From JAWXVD01 sp044425705 (GTDB lineage: Bacteria > Bacillota > Clostridia > Lachnospirales > Lachnospiraceae), in NCBI GenBank assembly GCA_044425705.1, contig JAWXVD010000047.1, positions 1 to 23,829 on the forward strand: a stretch of 23,829 nt of DNA, read 5' to 3'. Both the position numbers and the translations under genes were made by a program. Position 1 is the first letter of the stretch, and the number at the start of each line of letters is the position of its first letter. Below the pieces are notes generated by a model, which had not been told where the DNA came from, did no database searches, and worked only from the letters and a program-made list of their open reading frames with translations. Shown here in pieces: positions 7,226-15,207 of the stretch.

Positions 7226-8224
7226 ATGCAATGTACAGATATCGGAATTGATTTGGGAACAGCCAGTATATTAGTTTATATTAGAGGGAAAGGTGTTGTC
7301 TTAAAAGAACCCTCTGTTGTAGCTTTTGATAGAGATACTAATAAAATTAAAGCAATTGGTGAAGATGCAAGATTGATGCTCGGTAGAACACCAGGTAATA
7401 TTATTGCAGTAAGACCATTACGTCAAGGTGTTATTTCAGATTATACAGTAACAGAGAAAATGATGAAATATTTCATTCAAAAAGCCATTGGAAGAAAAAC
7501 TCTTAGAAAACCAAGAATAGCGGTTTGCGTTCCTAGTGGAGTAACAGAAGTTGAAAAAAAAGCAGTAGAAGATGCTACTTATCAAGCAGGAGCAAGGGAT
7601 GTATCTATTATTGAAGAGCCAATCGCAGCAGCAATTGGAGCGGGAATTGATATTTCAAAACCTTGTGGAAATATGATTGTAGATATTGGCGGTGGTACCA
7701 CTGATATCGCAGTCATCTCATTAGGTGGAACAGTAGTAAGTGCTTCTATTAAAATTGCTGGTGATGATTTTGATGAAGCCATTGTTCGATACATGAGAAA
7801 AAAACATAACTTGTTGATTGGTGAAAGAACAGCTGAAGATATTAAGATTAAAATTGGAGCGGCATTCCCAAGAACAGAGCCAGATTATTTAGAAATTAGA
7901 GGACGTAACTTAGTTACTGGTCTTCCAAAAAGTTTGAAAGTTTCTTCAGAAGAAACAGAAGAAGCTTTAAAAGATACTACTGGGCAAATTATCGAAGCGA
8001 TTCATAGTGTATTAGAAAAAACACCACCAGAATTGGCATCGGACATTGCAGATAGAGGAATTGTCTTAACAGGTGGTGGATCTCTTTTGAGAGGATTAGA
8101 AGATTTGATTTGTGAAAAAACGGGAATCCATACAATGACAGCAGAAGAACCAATGACAGCAGTGGCTATTGGGACTGGTAGATATGTAGAATTTTTAGCT
8201 GGATATAGAGAAGACAGCATATAA
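7226..8224 (+). CDS. MreB/Mbl family rod-shape-determining actin homologue
   Basis: Bacterial actin that forms membrane-bound filaments guiding the peptidoglycan-elongation machinery. The 332 residues are the normal length. The ATP-binding phosphate-1 loop is IDLGTASILVYIRGKG (canonical MreB usually has GTANTLVY), phosphate-2 is VDIGGGTTDIAVISLGG, the connecting EEPIAAAIGAG is present, and the adenosine motif LTGGGSLLRGL is near the C-terminus. The clear AAAGGGG ribosome binding site (7211-7217) is 8 bases before the ATG. No mreC, mreD or RodA gene lies next to it, so this is probably a dispersed paralogue such as an Mbl or MreBH type rather than the mreBCD-operon copy; the exact type cannot be fixed here. 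A MITE ends just 8 bases before the ribosome binding site. A terminator follows at 8291-8319, so the gene is probably monocistronic. Confidence 0.92.
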   Translation: MQCTDIGIDLGTASILVYIRGKGVVLKEPSVVAFDRDTNKIKAIGEDARLMLGRTPGNIIAVRPLRQGVISDYTVTEKMMKYFIQKAIGRKTLRKPRIAVCVPSGVTEVEKKAVEDATYQAGARDVSIIEEPIAAAIGAGIDISKPCGNMIVDIGGGTTDIAVISLGGTVVSASIKIAGDDFDEAIVRYMRKKHNLLIGERTAEDIKIKIGAAFPRTEPDYLEIRGRNLVTGLPKSLKVSSEETEEALKDTTGQIIEAIHSVLEKTPPELASDIADRGIVLTGGGSLLRGLEDLICEKTGIHTMTAEEPMTAVAIGTGRYVEFLAGYREDSI

Positions 8225-8243
8225 ATTTAGGATGCAAATAGAA

Positions 8244-8285
8244 GCTAAATGGTTACAGGTCACGTGTGAGCTGTAACGCTAAATG
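8244..8285. repeat. GTTAC-family 26-bp palindrome with perfect 8-bp direct repeats
   Basis: The palindrome at 8252-8277 has arms GTTACAGGTCAC and GTGAGCTGTAAC, with 11 of 13 positions symmetric. It is immediately bordered by GCTAAATG on both sides (8244-8251 and 8278-8285), a perfect 8-bp duplication. It lies between the mreB-like stop and its terminator. Confidence 0.75.
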
Positions 8286-8290
8286 TGATA

Positions 8291-8319
8291 AGAGGCTGCC
8301 TATGTATAGGCGGCTTTTT
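8291..8319 (+). terminator. Rho-independent terminator after the mreB-like gene
   Basis: GCTGCCTA (8295-8302) pairs with TAGGCGGC (8307-8314) with one G-T wobble and a TGTA loop, followed by TTTTT (8315-8319). Confidence 0.8.
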
Positions 8320-8336
8320 CCATATGGAGAAGATAC

Positions 8337-10577
8337 GTGGAACAAGTAAAAGGGTACGTGGATCATATTATTTATAGAAATGCAGAAAATGGTTACACAG
8401 TTATGGTTTTAATTAGTGAACTGGATGAATTGACTTGCGTAGGCAATTTTCAACAGATTGAACAGGGAGAATATGTTGAGGTGTCTGGCACTGCTATAGA
8501 ACATGCACTTTACGGTACGCAGTTTAAAATGGAACATTATCGTGTGATTCCACCAGATGACGCAATTAGCATGGAACGGTATTTAAAGTCAGGTGCAATC
8601 AAAGGAGTTGGACCAGCTTTAGCCAAGAGAATTGTTAAAAAATTTAAGGCAGATACATTTCGAATTATGGAAGAAGAACCAGAATGTTTATCCCAAGTAA
8701 AAGGGATTAGCGAAAGAATGGCAATAGAAATCGGCATGCAGATGGAAGAAAAAAAGGGAATCCGTGAAGCTATGGTATTCTTACAAAAGTACGGTATTTC
8801 TAATGCCTTGTCTTTGAAGATTTATAATACATATGGTCCTAGAATTTATCAAGTTATGCAGGAAAATCCTTATTTATTAGCAGAAGATATTCATGGAATA
8901 GGATTTAAGATGGCAGATGAAATTGCAGTCAAGGCAGGTATTCACACGGACTCTGATTTTAGAATACGGTCTGGCATTATGTATACCATGTTATTAGCAT
9001 CTTCAGAAGGGCATGTGTATTTACCGAAAGAGGTTCTATTGTCTAAAAGTGCTGCATTACTAGGATTGAGATCTGAACAGATAGAAATTCAATTGGGCAA
9101 TTTAGCCATGGAAAAAAAGTTGATCATGAAATTTGAAAATCAGCATATCATGTGTTATGCGTCTTCCTATTATTATGTAGAACTTGCATGTGCCAAAATG
9201 CTACATGATTTGAATATAAATATGGAGTCCTCAGAGGAAGAAGATATTCTGAAGGAAGTTGGAATTGGAAAAAAAGTAAAAGCGTTGGAACATGCATTAA
9301 AAATAGAATTAGATTCATTGCAGAGAGATGCTGTTATAAAAAGTGTTACCCATGGTGTGTTTATTCTTTCGGGAGGTCCTGGAACAGGAAAAACCACTAC
9401 CATTAATGCCATTATTCGATATTTTGAAATGGAAGGCTTAGATATTATGCTGGCAGCACCTACAGGACGTGCGGCAAAGCGAATGACGGAAGCTACTGGT
9501 TTTGAAGCGAGAACGATTCATCGTTTACTGGAATTAAATGGAGCTTTTGAAGAAGATGGTAGAAAAGCTAAATTTGAAAAAGATGAGCAGAATCCATTGG
9601 AAACAGATGTAATCATCATAGATGAAATGTCTATGGTTGATATTCATTTGTTTGCAGCTTTATTAAAAGCTGTTATGGTGGGAACTAGAGTTATTTTAGT
9701 GGGAGATATCAATCAATTACCTTCTGTAGGGCCAGGTCAAGTGCTACAAGATATTATGAAAAGCAATATGTTCTCTACAGTTATTTTGCAGAAGATTTTT
9801 CGACAAGCAGGAGAGAGTGATATTGTTGTCAATGCACATAAAATTAATCAAGGGGAGCCTATTACTTTAAATAATAAAAGTAAAGATTTTTTCTTTTTAG
9901 AGAGAAATGATGTAAATGTAATCTATAAACATATAGTGCAATTAATTACTGAGAAATTGCCCTCTTATGTAGAGGCTAACCCTATGGATATACAGGTTCT
10001 AACACCTATGAGAAAAGGAAGTTTGGGAGTAGAAGCATTAAACCAAATTCTACAAAAATATTTAAATCCTGCTGATGAGAGCAAGGTGGAGTATGAAGGG
10101 ATGAATCGAATTTTTCGCGAGGGTGACAAAGTCATGCAAACGAAGAATAATTATCAAATCGAATGGGAAGTAGTAAGTAAGTACAATATTCCTATTGACC
10201 GTGGTGTGGGTGTGTTTAATGGTGATACAGGAATTATTAAAGAAATTAATTTGAGCAACCAGTGTTTGGTGATTGAATATGAAGAAGGTAAGAAAGTGAC
10301 ATATTCTTTTTCTATGCTAGATGAGATTGAGTTAGCTTATGCGGTTACCATCCATAAGTCTCAAGGGAGTGAATATCCAGCGGTTATTATGCCATTGCTC
10401 AGTGGTCCGAGACAATTGTTAAACAGAAATCTGTTATATACAGGTGTTACAAGGGCAAAAAAATGTGTTACTATTTTAGGGAGTAGTTATATGATAGGAG
10501 AAATGGTAGCAAATGAAAATGAAAACAAGCGATATACTAGTCTTGATAGGAGAATAAGAGAAGTAGAAGGACTATAA
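8337..10577 (+). CDS. recD2: RecD2 family 5'-3' DNA helicase
   Basis: Superfamily 1B helicase that works without RecBC, in DNA repair and replication-fork maintenance. The 746 residues show the RecD2 layout: a small N-terminal OB-like domain (1-72), helix-hairpin-helix repeats (about 82-103, 118-135 and 175-200, with GVGP and GIG turns), then the helicase core with Walker A GGPGTGKT (346-353), Walker B DEMS (from Asp429), and the C-terminal motif AVTIHKSQGSEY with VTRAKK near the end. The start is a GTG at 8337 preceded by GGAGA (8326-8330); the ATG at 8324 is out of frame. Its stop codon overlaps the ATG of the comF-like gene by one base, so the two are translationally coupled. No obvious promoter was found between the 8319 terminator and the start; an upstream one must lie around 8225-8290. 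Confidence 0.95.
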   Translation: MEQVKGYVDHIIYRNAENGYTVMVLISELDELTCVGNFQQIEQGEYVEVSGTAIEHALYGTQFKMEHYRVIPPDDAISMERYLKSGAIKGVGPALAKRIVKKFKADTFRIMEEEPECLSQVKGISERMAIEIGMQMEEKKGIREAMVFLQKYGISNALSLKIYNTYGPRIYQVMQENPYLLAEDIHGIGFKMADEIAVKAGIHTDSDFRIRSGIMYTMLLASSEGHVYLPKEVLLSKSAALLGLRSEQIEIQLGNLAMEKKLIMKFENQHIMCYASSYYYVELACAKMLHDLNINMESSEEEDILKEVGIGKKVKALEHALKIELDSLQRDAVIKSVTHGVFILSGGPGTGKTTTINAIIRYFEMEGLDIMLAAPTGRAAKRMTEATGFEARTIHRLLELNGAFEEDGRKAKFEKDEQNPLETDVIIIDEMSMVDIHLFAALLKAVMVGTRVILVGDINQLPSVGPGQVLQDIMKSNMFSTVILQKIFRQAGESDIVVNAHKINQGEPITLNNKSKDFFFLERNDVNVIYKHIVQLITEKLPSYVEANPMDIQVLTPMRKGSLGVEALNQILQKYLNPADESKVEYEGMNRIFREGDKVMQTKNNYQIEWEVVSKYNIPIDRGVGVFNGDTGIIKEINLSNQCLVIEYEEGKKVTYSFSMLDEIELAYAVTIHKSQGSEYPAVIMPLLSGPRQLLNRNLLYTGVTRAKKCVTILGSSYMIGEMVANENENKRYTSLDRRIREVEGL

Positions 10578-11308
10578 TGTCAATACAAAAAAATGGGAGA
10601 AAATATCTAGATGCTGTTATCACTTTTTTATATCCTAAACGTTGTCCTATATGTGATGGAATTGTAGCAATTACTGAAGGTTTGATTTGCAGTGAATGCG
10701 AGAGAACCTTAGAATTGATAGGGGAGAATTCTTGTCTGAAATGTGGAAAAGAATTGAAAGCAAAAGAAGATGAGTTTTGTTACGATTGCAAAACAAAGCA
10801 TCATGAATTTGTAAGAGGCAAAATATTGTTTCGTTATGAAACAGTAAAAGGTTCTTTATATCGATTTAAATATATGGGAAGAGTGGAATATGCAGAATTT
10901 TACGGAGAATTGATGTTTCGACGATTTGGAACAGAAATTATGACTTGGAAGCCAGATGCCATAGTGGCAGTACCCTTACATTCTTCTAGGTTACGAAAAA
11001 GAGGATATAATCAAGCCCAGTGTATAGCAGATGTGCTTGGTCGTAAAACGGGAATTCCAGTTTACAAAAAATGGATAAAACGTTGTAAAAAAACAATACC
11101 TCAAAAAGAATTAGATGGTGTTGCACGCCAAAATAATTTAAAAAAGGCTTTTAAAATCATAGAAAATGATGTAAAATTAGAGACGATTGTAATGATTAAT
11201 GATATCTATACAACAGGAAGCACAATTGATGCCATTGCAAGGGAATGTAAAAGCCATGGTGTGAAAAATGTTTATTTTTTGGCGTTAGCATCAGGTGCAG
11301 GTTTTTAA
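10577..11308 (+). CDS. ComF family protein (zinc-finger phosphoribosyltransferase fold)
   Basis: ComF-like proteins help internalise or process single-stranded DNA in natural competence and are also found in non-competent bacteria, where the role is unclear. The 243 residues contain an N-terminal zinc module (Cys23/26, 38/41, 53/56 and 68/71) and a C-terminal phosphoribosyltransferase domain. The PRPP loop reads INDIYTTGST, with Asn208 in place of the first Asp of the common DDVxTTG form and Asp209 retained. It overlaps the recD2 stop codon by one base, so its translation is probably coupled to that of a DNA helicase, which fits a DNA-processing role. The following small membrane gene starts 11 bases after its stop. 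Confidence 0.9.
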   Translation: MSIQKNGRKYLDAVITFLYPKRCPICDGIVAITEGLICSECERTLELIGENSCLKCGKELKAKEDEFCYDCKTKHHEFVRGKILFRYETVKGSLYRFKYMGRVEYAEFYGELMFRRFGTEIMTWKPDAIVAVPLHSSRLRKRGYNQAQCIADVLGRKTGIPVYKKWIKRCKKTIPQKELDGVARQNNLKKAFKIIENDVKLETIVMINDIYTTGSTIDAIARECKSHGVKNVYFLALASGAGF

Positions 11309-11319
11309 AATGGAGAAAA

Positions 11320-11721
11320 ATGATGTTAAATGAAGAACAGATTAAGTTGATGACTAAAGTTGCCACCTATGAGAAGCGTGGCGGAAAAAAACATATTGAA
11401 GTTAGCAAATATTTCCGCAGTGATTATATCATGATGCAGATGATAAAAACGATCATTGCAGTAACGATTGCGTTTGGCACTGTGATTGGCTTATATATTC
11501 TTTATGATTTTGAGTTATTATTAGAAGAAGTTTACGATATGGATTTATTAACCCTAGGGCAGGATATGTTAATCGCATATATAGTTACAATGGGTGTATT
11601 TATTTTGATAACATATATTGTATATTCCATTCGTTATCAAAAAACAAAACTATGGTTAAAACGATACCATGCTGATTTGAGAAAAATAGCTAAGTTTCAT
11701 GGTAAGGAAGAGAAGGAATAA
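11320..11721 (+). CDS. Small two-helix membrane protein, function unknown
   Basis: I do not recognise the family. The 133-residue protein has a soluble charged N-terminus (about 1-38, rich in Lys/Arg with KRGGKKHIEVSKYF), two predicted membrane helices (about 41-63 and 84-104) separated by an acidic loop (ELLLEEVYDMD), and a basic cytoplasmic tail ending in EEKE. This arrangement predicts both ends in the cytoplasm. Either of two adjacent ATGs (11320, 11323) can be the start; GGAG at 11312-11315 is better spaced for the second. It lies between the comF-like gene and the larger membrane protein with gaps of 11 and about 40 bases, so it is probably part of one transcript leading towards cdaA. 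Confidence 0.75.
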   Translation: MMLNEEQIKLMTKVATYEKRGGKKHIEVSKYFRSDYIMMQMIKTIIAVTIAFGTVIGLYILYDFELLLEEVYDMDLLTLGQDMLIAYIVTMGVFILITYIVYSIRYQKTKLWLKRYHADLRKIAKFHGKEEKE

Positions 11722-11761
11722 AGAGTAACAAGGAATGAAAACCATCCGAAGGGAAAAACGT

Positions 11762-12781
11762 ATGATTAATTTATTAGTAGCAAAGGAATATATTAAAAAT
11801 TTTTGTGGTAAGCATGAGGTTTATCTAGTGCCGGTAGGTAAATTGATATTGGCATTTATAACAATTTTGACGGTTAATGGACAGTTAGGATATATGTCTG
11901 CTGTTAATAATGTAGCGTTAGTGTTGATGATAGCATTATTTTGTTCATTTATGCCGATTAACTTTATTGTTGTTGTAGCAGCTGGATTTATTCTATTGCA
12001 TTTTTATGCGGTGTCATTAGAGTTTACGGTATTAGCGGCAGCTATATTTTTATTGATGTTTTTGTTGTATTTTAGGTTTACACCTAAAGACACGCTTATG
12101 GTTTTGGTGACACCATTATTATTTGCTTTAAAAATACCATATGTAGCGCCCATAGCAGCAGGGTTACTTGGAGGACCATTCTCTATGATTTCTGTAGGCT
12201 GCGGTGTGGTCACAACATATATGATTCGATTTGCAAATGAAAATATTATAGTGTTGTCTGATACAGGGGAAAGTATTACATTGCAAAATTTTGCATTTGC
12301 TATTGATGAGTTATTACAAAATAAAGAAATGATTATGGTGATTATCGCTTTTTCAGCTACCATTATCGTTGTAAATATCATAAAGCGATTGCCAGTAGCC
12401 TATGCTTGGACAATTGCAGTTGTAACGGGAGTATTTGTAGACATTGTTATTTTGTTAATTGTAGATTTTACATTTGATTTAAATTTTTCGATTTTGGGCA
12501 TGATTGTAGGTGGTGCTGTGGCAGCAATCATTGGAAAAGCACTAGAATTCTTTCTGTTTAACTTGGATTACAATCGAACAGAAGTGGTACAATTTGAAGA
12601 TGATGAATATTATTTTTATGTGAAAGCAGTGCCTAAAATTACGGTTGCCACAAAAGAGAAAAAAGTGAAAAAGATTAATCCACAGAAAAACCTTCATGGA
12701 GCTAAGGTGGTAAGAACTGCAAACGGAGAAGGAAAACAAGTGGTAAAAAGAACAGTCGCAAGAAGGAAACCTACGGAATAA
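11762..12781 (+). CDS. Polytopic membrane protein upstream of cdaA, function unknown
   Basis: I do not recognise a named family. From ATG 11762 the protein has 339 residues: a short basic N-terminus, about eight hydrophobic segments (roughly 24-42, 50-70, 72-104, 112-123, 128-158, 190-208, 213-236 and 242-264), a soluble acidic patch (EDDEYYFY, 279-286) and a strongly basic C-terminal tail (about 297-337, many Lys/Arg). A GAAGGG ribosome binding site (11748-11753) sits 8 bases before 11762. The earlier in-frame ATG at 11735 has its purine stretch only one base away, so it is unlikely to be used. It follows the small two-helix protein and precedes cdaA after a 140-base gap containing a mini-palindrome. 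Its position beside cdaA suggests envelope or c-di-AMP-linked work, but this is only an inference. A transporter or a scaffold would both fit. Confidence 0.8.
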   Translation: MINLLVAKEYIKNFCGKHEVYLVPVGKLILAFITILTVNGQLGYMSAVNNVALVLMIALFCSFMPINFIVVVAAGFILLHFYAVSLEFTVLAAAIFLLMFLLYFRFTPKDTLMVLVTPLLFALKIPYVAPIAAGLLGGPFSMISVGCGVVTTYMIRFANENIIVLSDTGESITLQNFAFAIDELLQNKEMIMVIIAFSATIIVVNIIKRLPVAYAWTIAVVTGVFVDIVILLIVDFTFDLNFSILGMIVGGAVAAIIGKALEFFLFNLDYNRTEVVQFEDDEYYFYVKAVPKITVATKEKKVKKINPQKNLHGAKVVRTANGEGKQVVKRTVARRKPTE

Positions 12782-12842
12782 GAAGATAAGAGTAGTAAGA
12801 ATCAATTGACAGGAATGGAACAACAGTAGAAATAAGATAGAG

Positions 12843-12885
12843 CAATCTAAGTTACAGGTCACCGTGTGAACAGTAACCAATCTGA
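12843..12885. repeat. GTTAC-family 27-bp palindrome with 8-bp direct repeats (7/8)
   Basis: The palindrome at 12851-12877 has arms GTTACAGGTCAC and GTGAACAGTAAC around CGT. The flanks are CAATCTAA (12843-12850) and CAATCTGA (12878-12885), differing at one position, which again looks like an 8-bp target duplication. Confidence 0.7.
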
Positions 12886-12921
12886 CACTATCGGAACATT
12901 TTGTAAGATGGGAAGTAGATT

Positions 12922-13836
12922 ATGGAACAAATTAGTTTTTTTATAGCCAGCATATTATCAAAAATTCCAAGCATGCATATACCAACTATCAAATTAACCT
13001 ATGTGGTAGAAATTATTATTATTTCATTTTTGGTATATCAAATTATGTTGTGGGTTAAAAATACAAAAGCATGGTCCTTGTTAAAAGGTGTTGTTATTAT
13101 CGTCTTATTTATTTTGATTGCAGCTATTTTTGAAATGAATACCATTATATGGATAGCCAGTAATGCATTTAGTTTAGGTATTATGGCTGTTATTGTTGTG
13201 TTGCAACCAGAATTGCGAAAAGCACTAGAGGAATTGGGCAAAAAGAACATTGTAATGACACTATTTCCACTAGAAAGTAGCAAAAAAGAGTCGGGTTTGT
13301 TTTCTGATAAAACTATCAATGAAATTTCAAAAGCCTGTGTAGAAATGAGTCAAGTAAAAACAGGAGCTCTCATTGTTGTACAGCAATATGATTCCCTAAA
13401 AGATTATGAAGAGACAGGAATTGCAGTAGATGCGATTATTACCAGTCAACTTTTAATTAATATATTTGAGCATAATACGCCATTACATGACGGTGCAGTT
13501 ATGATTAGTGGAGACCGCATCAGCGCGGCCACATGTTATCTGCCATTGTCAGATAATAATCATTTAAGTAAGGCTTTAGGAACTAGGCATCGAGCAGGTG
13601 TTGGTATTTCAGAAGCTACAGATTCCATGACAATTATCGTGTCGGAAGAAACAGGGAAAATCAGTATTGCGTATAAGGGAGACTTATATAGAGGGCTACG
13701 AGGAGAAGAAATTCAAGCACAGCTTGTAAAAATTCAAAACAAGGTAGTGATGGAGAAAAATAAGAGAAATTGGAAAGTAATTCCTGAAAAAGTCCATGGT
13801 TCAACAGAAAATGAGAGTAAGGGTAAAAATGGTTGA
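12922..13836 (+). CDS. cdaA: Diadenylate cyclase CdaA (c-di-AMP synthase)
   Basis: Membrane-bound enzyme that joins two ATP molecules into c-di-AMP, the second messenger for potassium/osmotic balance and cell-wall integrity. The 304 residues start with three membrane helices (about 26-44, 52-70 and 77-95), followed by the cytoplasmic DAC domain. The catalytic DGA motif is at 190-192 (LHDGAVMI) and the RHR motif at 222-224 (RHRAGVGISEATDS); both are intact. A purine-rich GGGAAG precedes the ATG. It is followed by cdaR and glmM, the classic order in which CdaR and GlmM bind and regulate CdaA. The last 40 or so residues are a charged tail. The gene may have its own promoter in the 140-base upstream gap, but none is convincing. 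Confidence 0.96.
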   Translation: MEQISFFIASILSKIPSMHIPTIKLTYVVEIIIISFLVYQIMLWVKNTKAWSLLKGVVIIVLFILIAAIFEMNTIIWIASNAFSLGIMAVIVVLQPELRKALEELGKKNIVMTLFPLESSKKESGLFSDKTINEISKACVEMSQVKTGALIVVQQYDSLKDYEETGIAVDAIITSQLLINIFEHNTPLHDGAVMISGDRISAATCYLPLSDNNHLSKALGTRHRAGVGISEATDSMTIIVSEETGKISIAYKGDLYRGLRGEEIQAQLVKIQNKVVMEKNKRNWKVIPEKVHGSTENESKGKNG

Positions 13837-13902
13837 TAGGAGAGAGGATTTCAAACGCACCTAACAACATAATCATAAAACATTTTGGAGTAGGAGGAAT
13901 AT

Positions 13903-15171
13903 ATGAAAGATAAAATACTTCATAATTTAGGCTTGAAAATTTTAGCAGTTTTATTCTCAGCAGTGTTATGGGTGATTTCGATTAATATTACTGATCCCGT
14001 TGAAAGTGATAGATTTACTGTACAAGTGGAACTGTTAAATATGAATAACATGATAAATGAAGGCAAATACGTTGAAGTGTTAGATGATACAGATACGGTC
14101 AAGGTAGAGGTGCGCGCTAGCAGTTCTGTTTTGAGTACGATGAATGCTAGCCAGTTGATTGTAACAGCTGATATGAATGAGTTAGATGAAAACAATCAAG
14201 TACCAATTAGTGTGACCACCTCTTCAAATGTGAATACAGAAAGTATTGTGTTGGTAAGTAAATATGTAAAAGTTAGTGTGGAAGATATTAGTACCATTCA
14301 AATTCCAATTAATGTTACAGTAGAAAACGAGCCAGAAGAAGGTTATATTTTAGGAACGACTAGTACGGTACAGAATGCAATGACTATTTCGGGACCAGAG
14401 TCAGTTGTATCAACAATTAATAAAGCTAATGTAGCAATCAACGTTGATGGAGCAACTAGTGATGTAAATATTAATTTGCCAATCAAGCTATACGATAGTG
14501 ATAATCATGTGATAAATGATTCTAAACTTACGAAAAGTGTAGAGGAAGTATCTACTACAGCAACAATTTTAACCACAAAAACAGTGCCATTAACATTTAC
14601 CGTAACAGGCACACCGGAAGATGGATATATGTTAACTGGTGATATCGATCAAAATCCAACGAATATTACCATAGCAGGTAAAGCTAGTGATGTGAAAAAT
14701 ATTTGGAGTGTTGAAATTGCAAATATATTAAATGTAACAGATTTGACGGAAAATCTAGTTATGGCAATTGATATAACGGATTATTTGCCATCGGGCGTCA
14801 TATTAGTTAATGAAAAAACAAATGATGTTGCAGCAGTGACAGTATATATTGAAAAAATCATTACAAAAACAATAGAAATTAATAGTAAACAAATCAAGAT
14901 TATAAATATGCCAGAAGATTTTGAAGGAACAATTTCTGATATGGAAGATACCATAGAGATAGAAATTGAAGGATTAGAAAGTGTGGTTGAAGCGTTAAAT
15001 CCTGAAGAGCTCAGTGGTTATGTTGATATTGTACAATTGATGGAAGCGAAAGATATGGAAGTACTATCGCCTGGTTCTTATTCGGCAGGCATTACTTTTA
15101 GTTTACCAGATCAAGTTACTGTATTAGATGATTTGAAGACAATAGTTGAAATCAATAGATTGGAAGATTAG
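13903..15171 (+). CDS. cdaR: CdaR (YbbR-domain) regulator of the diadenylate cyclase
   Basis: Extracytoplasmic regulator of CdaA. The 422 residues begin with a single N-terminal membrane anchor (about 9-28, ending in SINITDPV), then about four YbbR-type beta-rich repeats outside the membrane, recognisable by recurrent VPLTFTVTGTPEDGY, IPINVTVENEPEEGY and IEINSKQIKI starts and by the ITIAGKASDV and MTISGPESVV segments between them. The region is low in Cys and rich in Thr, Val, Ile and acidic residues. The strong AGGAGGA site (13892-13898) is 4-5 bases before the ATG. It lies 66 bases after cdaA and 36 before glmM. Confidence 0.92.
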   Translation: MKDKILHNLGLKILAVLFSAVLWVISINITDPVESDRFTVQVELLNMNNMINEGKYVEVLDDTDTVKVEVRASSSVLSTMNASQLIVTADMNELDENNQVPISVTTSSNVNTESIVLVSKYVKVSVEDISTIQIPINVTVENEPEEGYILGTTSTVQNAMTISGPESVVSTINKANVAINVDGATSDVNINLPIKLYDSDNHVINDSKLTKSVEEVSTTATILTTKTVPLTFTVTGTPEDGYMLTGDIDQNPTNITIAGKASDVKNIWSVEIANILNVTDLTENLVMAIDITDYLPSGVILVNEKTNDVAAVTVYIEKIITKTIEINSKQIKIINMPEDFEGTISDMEDTIEIEIEGLESVVEALNPEELSGYVDIVQLMEAKDMEVLSPGSYSAGITFSLPDQVTVLDDLKTIVEINRLED

Positions 15172-15207
15172 TAAGTTAGAATATTTTGTTTAGAAATGGA
15201 GGCAATG

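Noticed and set aside
11735..11761. Upstream ATG for the large membrane protein
   Set aside because: AGGA lies only one base before that ATG, whereas ATG 11762 has GAAGGG at 8-base spacing.
12806..12838. Perfect TTGACA as the cdaA -35
   Set aside because: The nearest -10-like hexamer (TAAGAT at 12833) is 21 bp away, too far for a standard promoter.
12882..12909. CTGACA-16-TAAGAT as a cdaA promoter
   Set aside because: The transcript would start about six bases before the ATG and remove the ribosome binding site.
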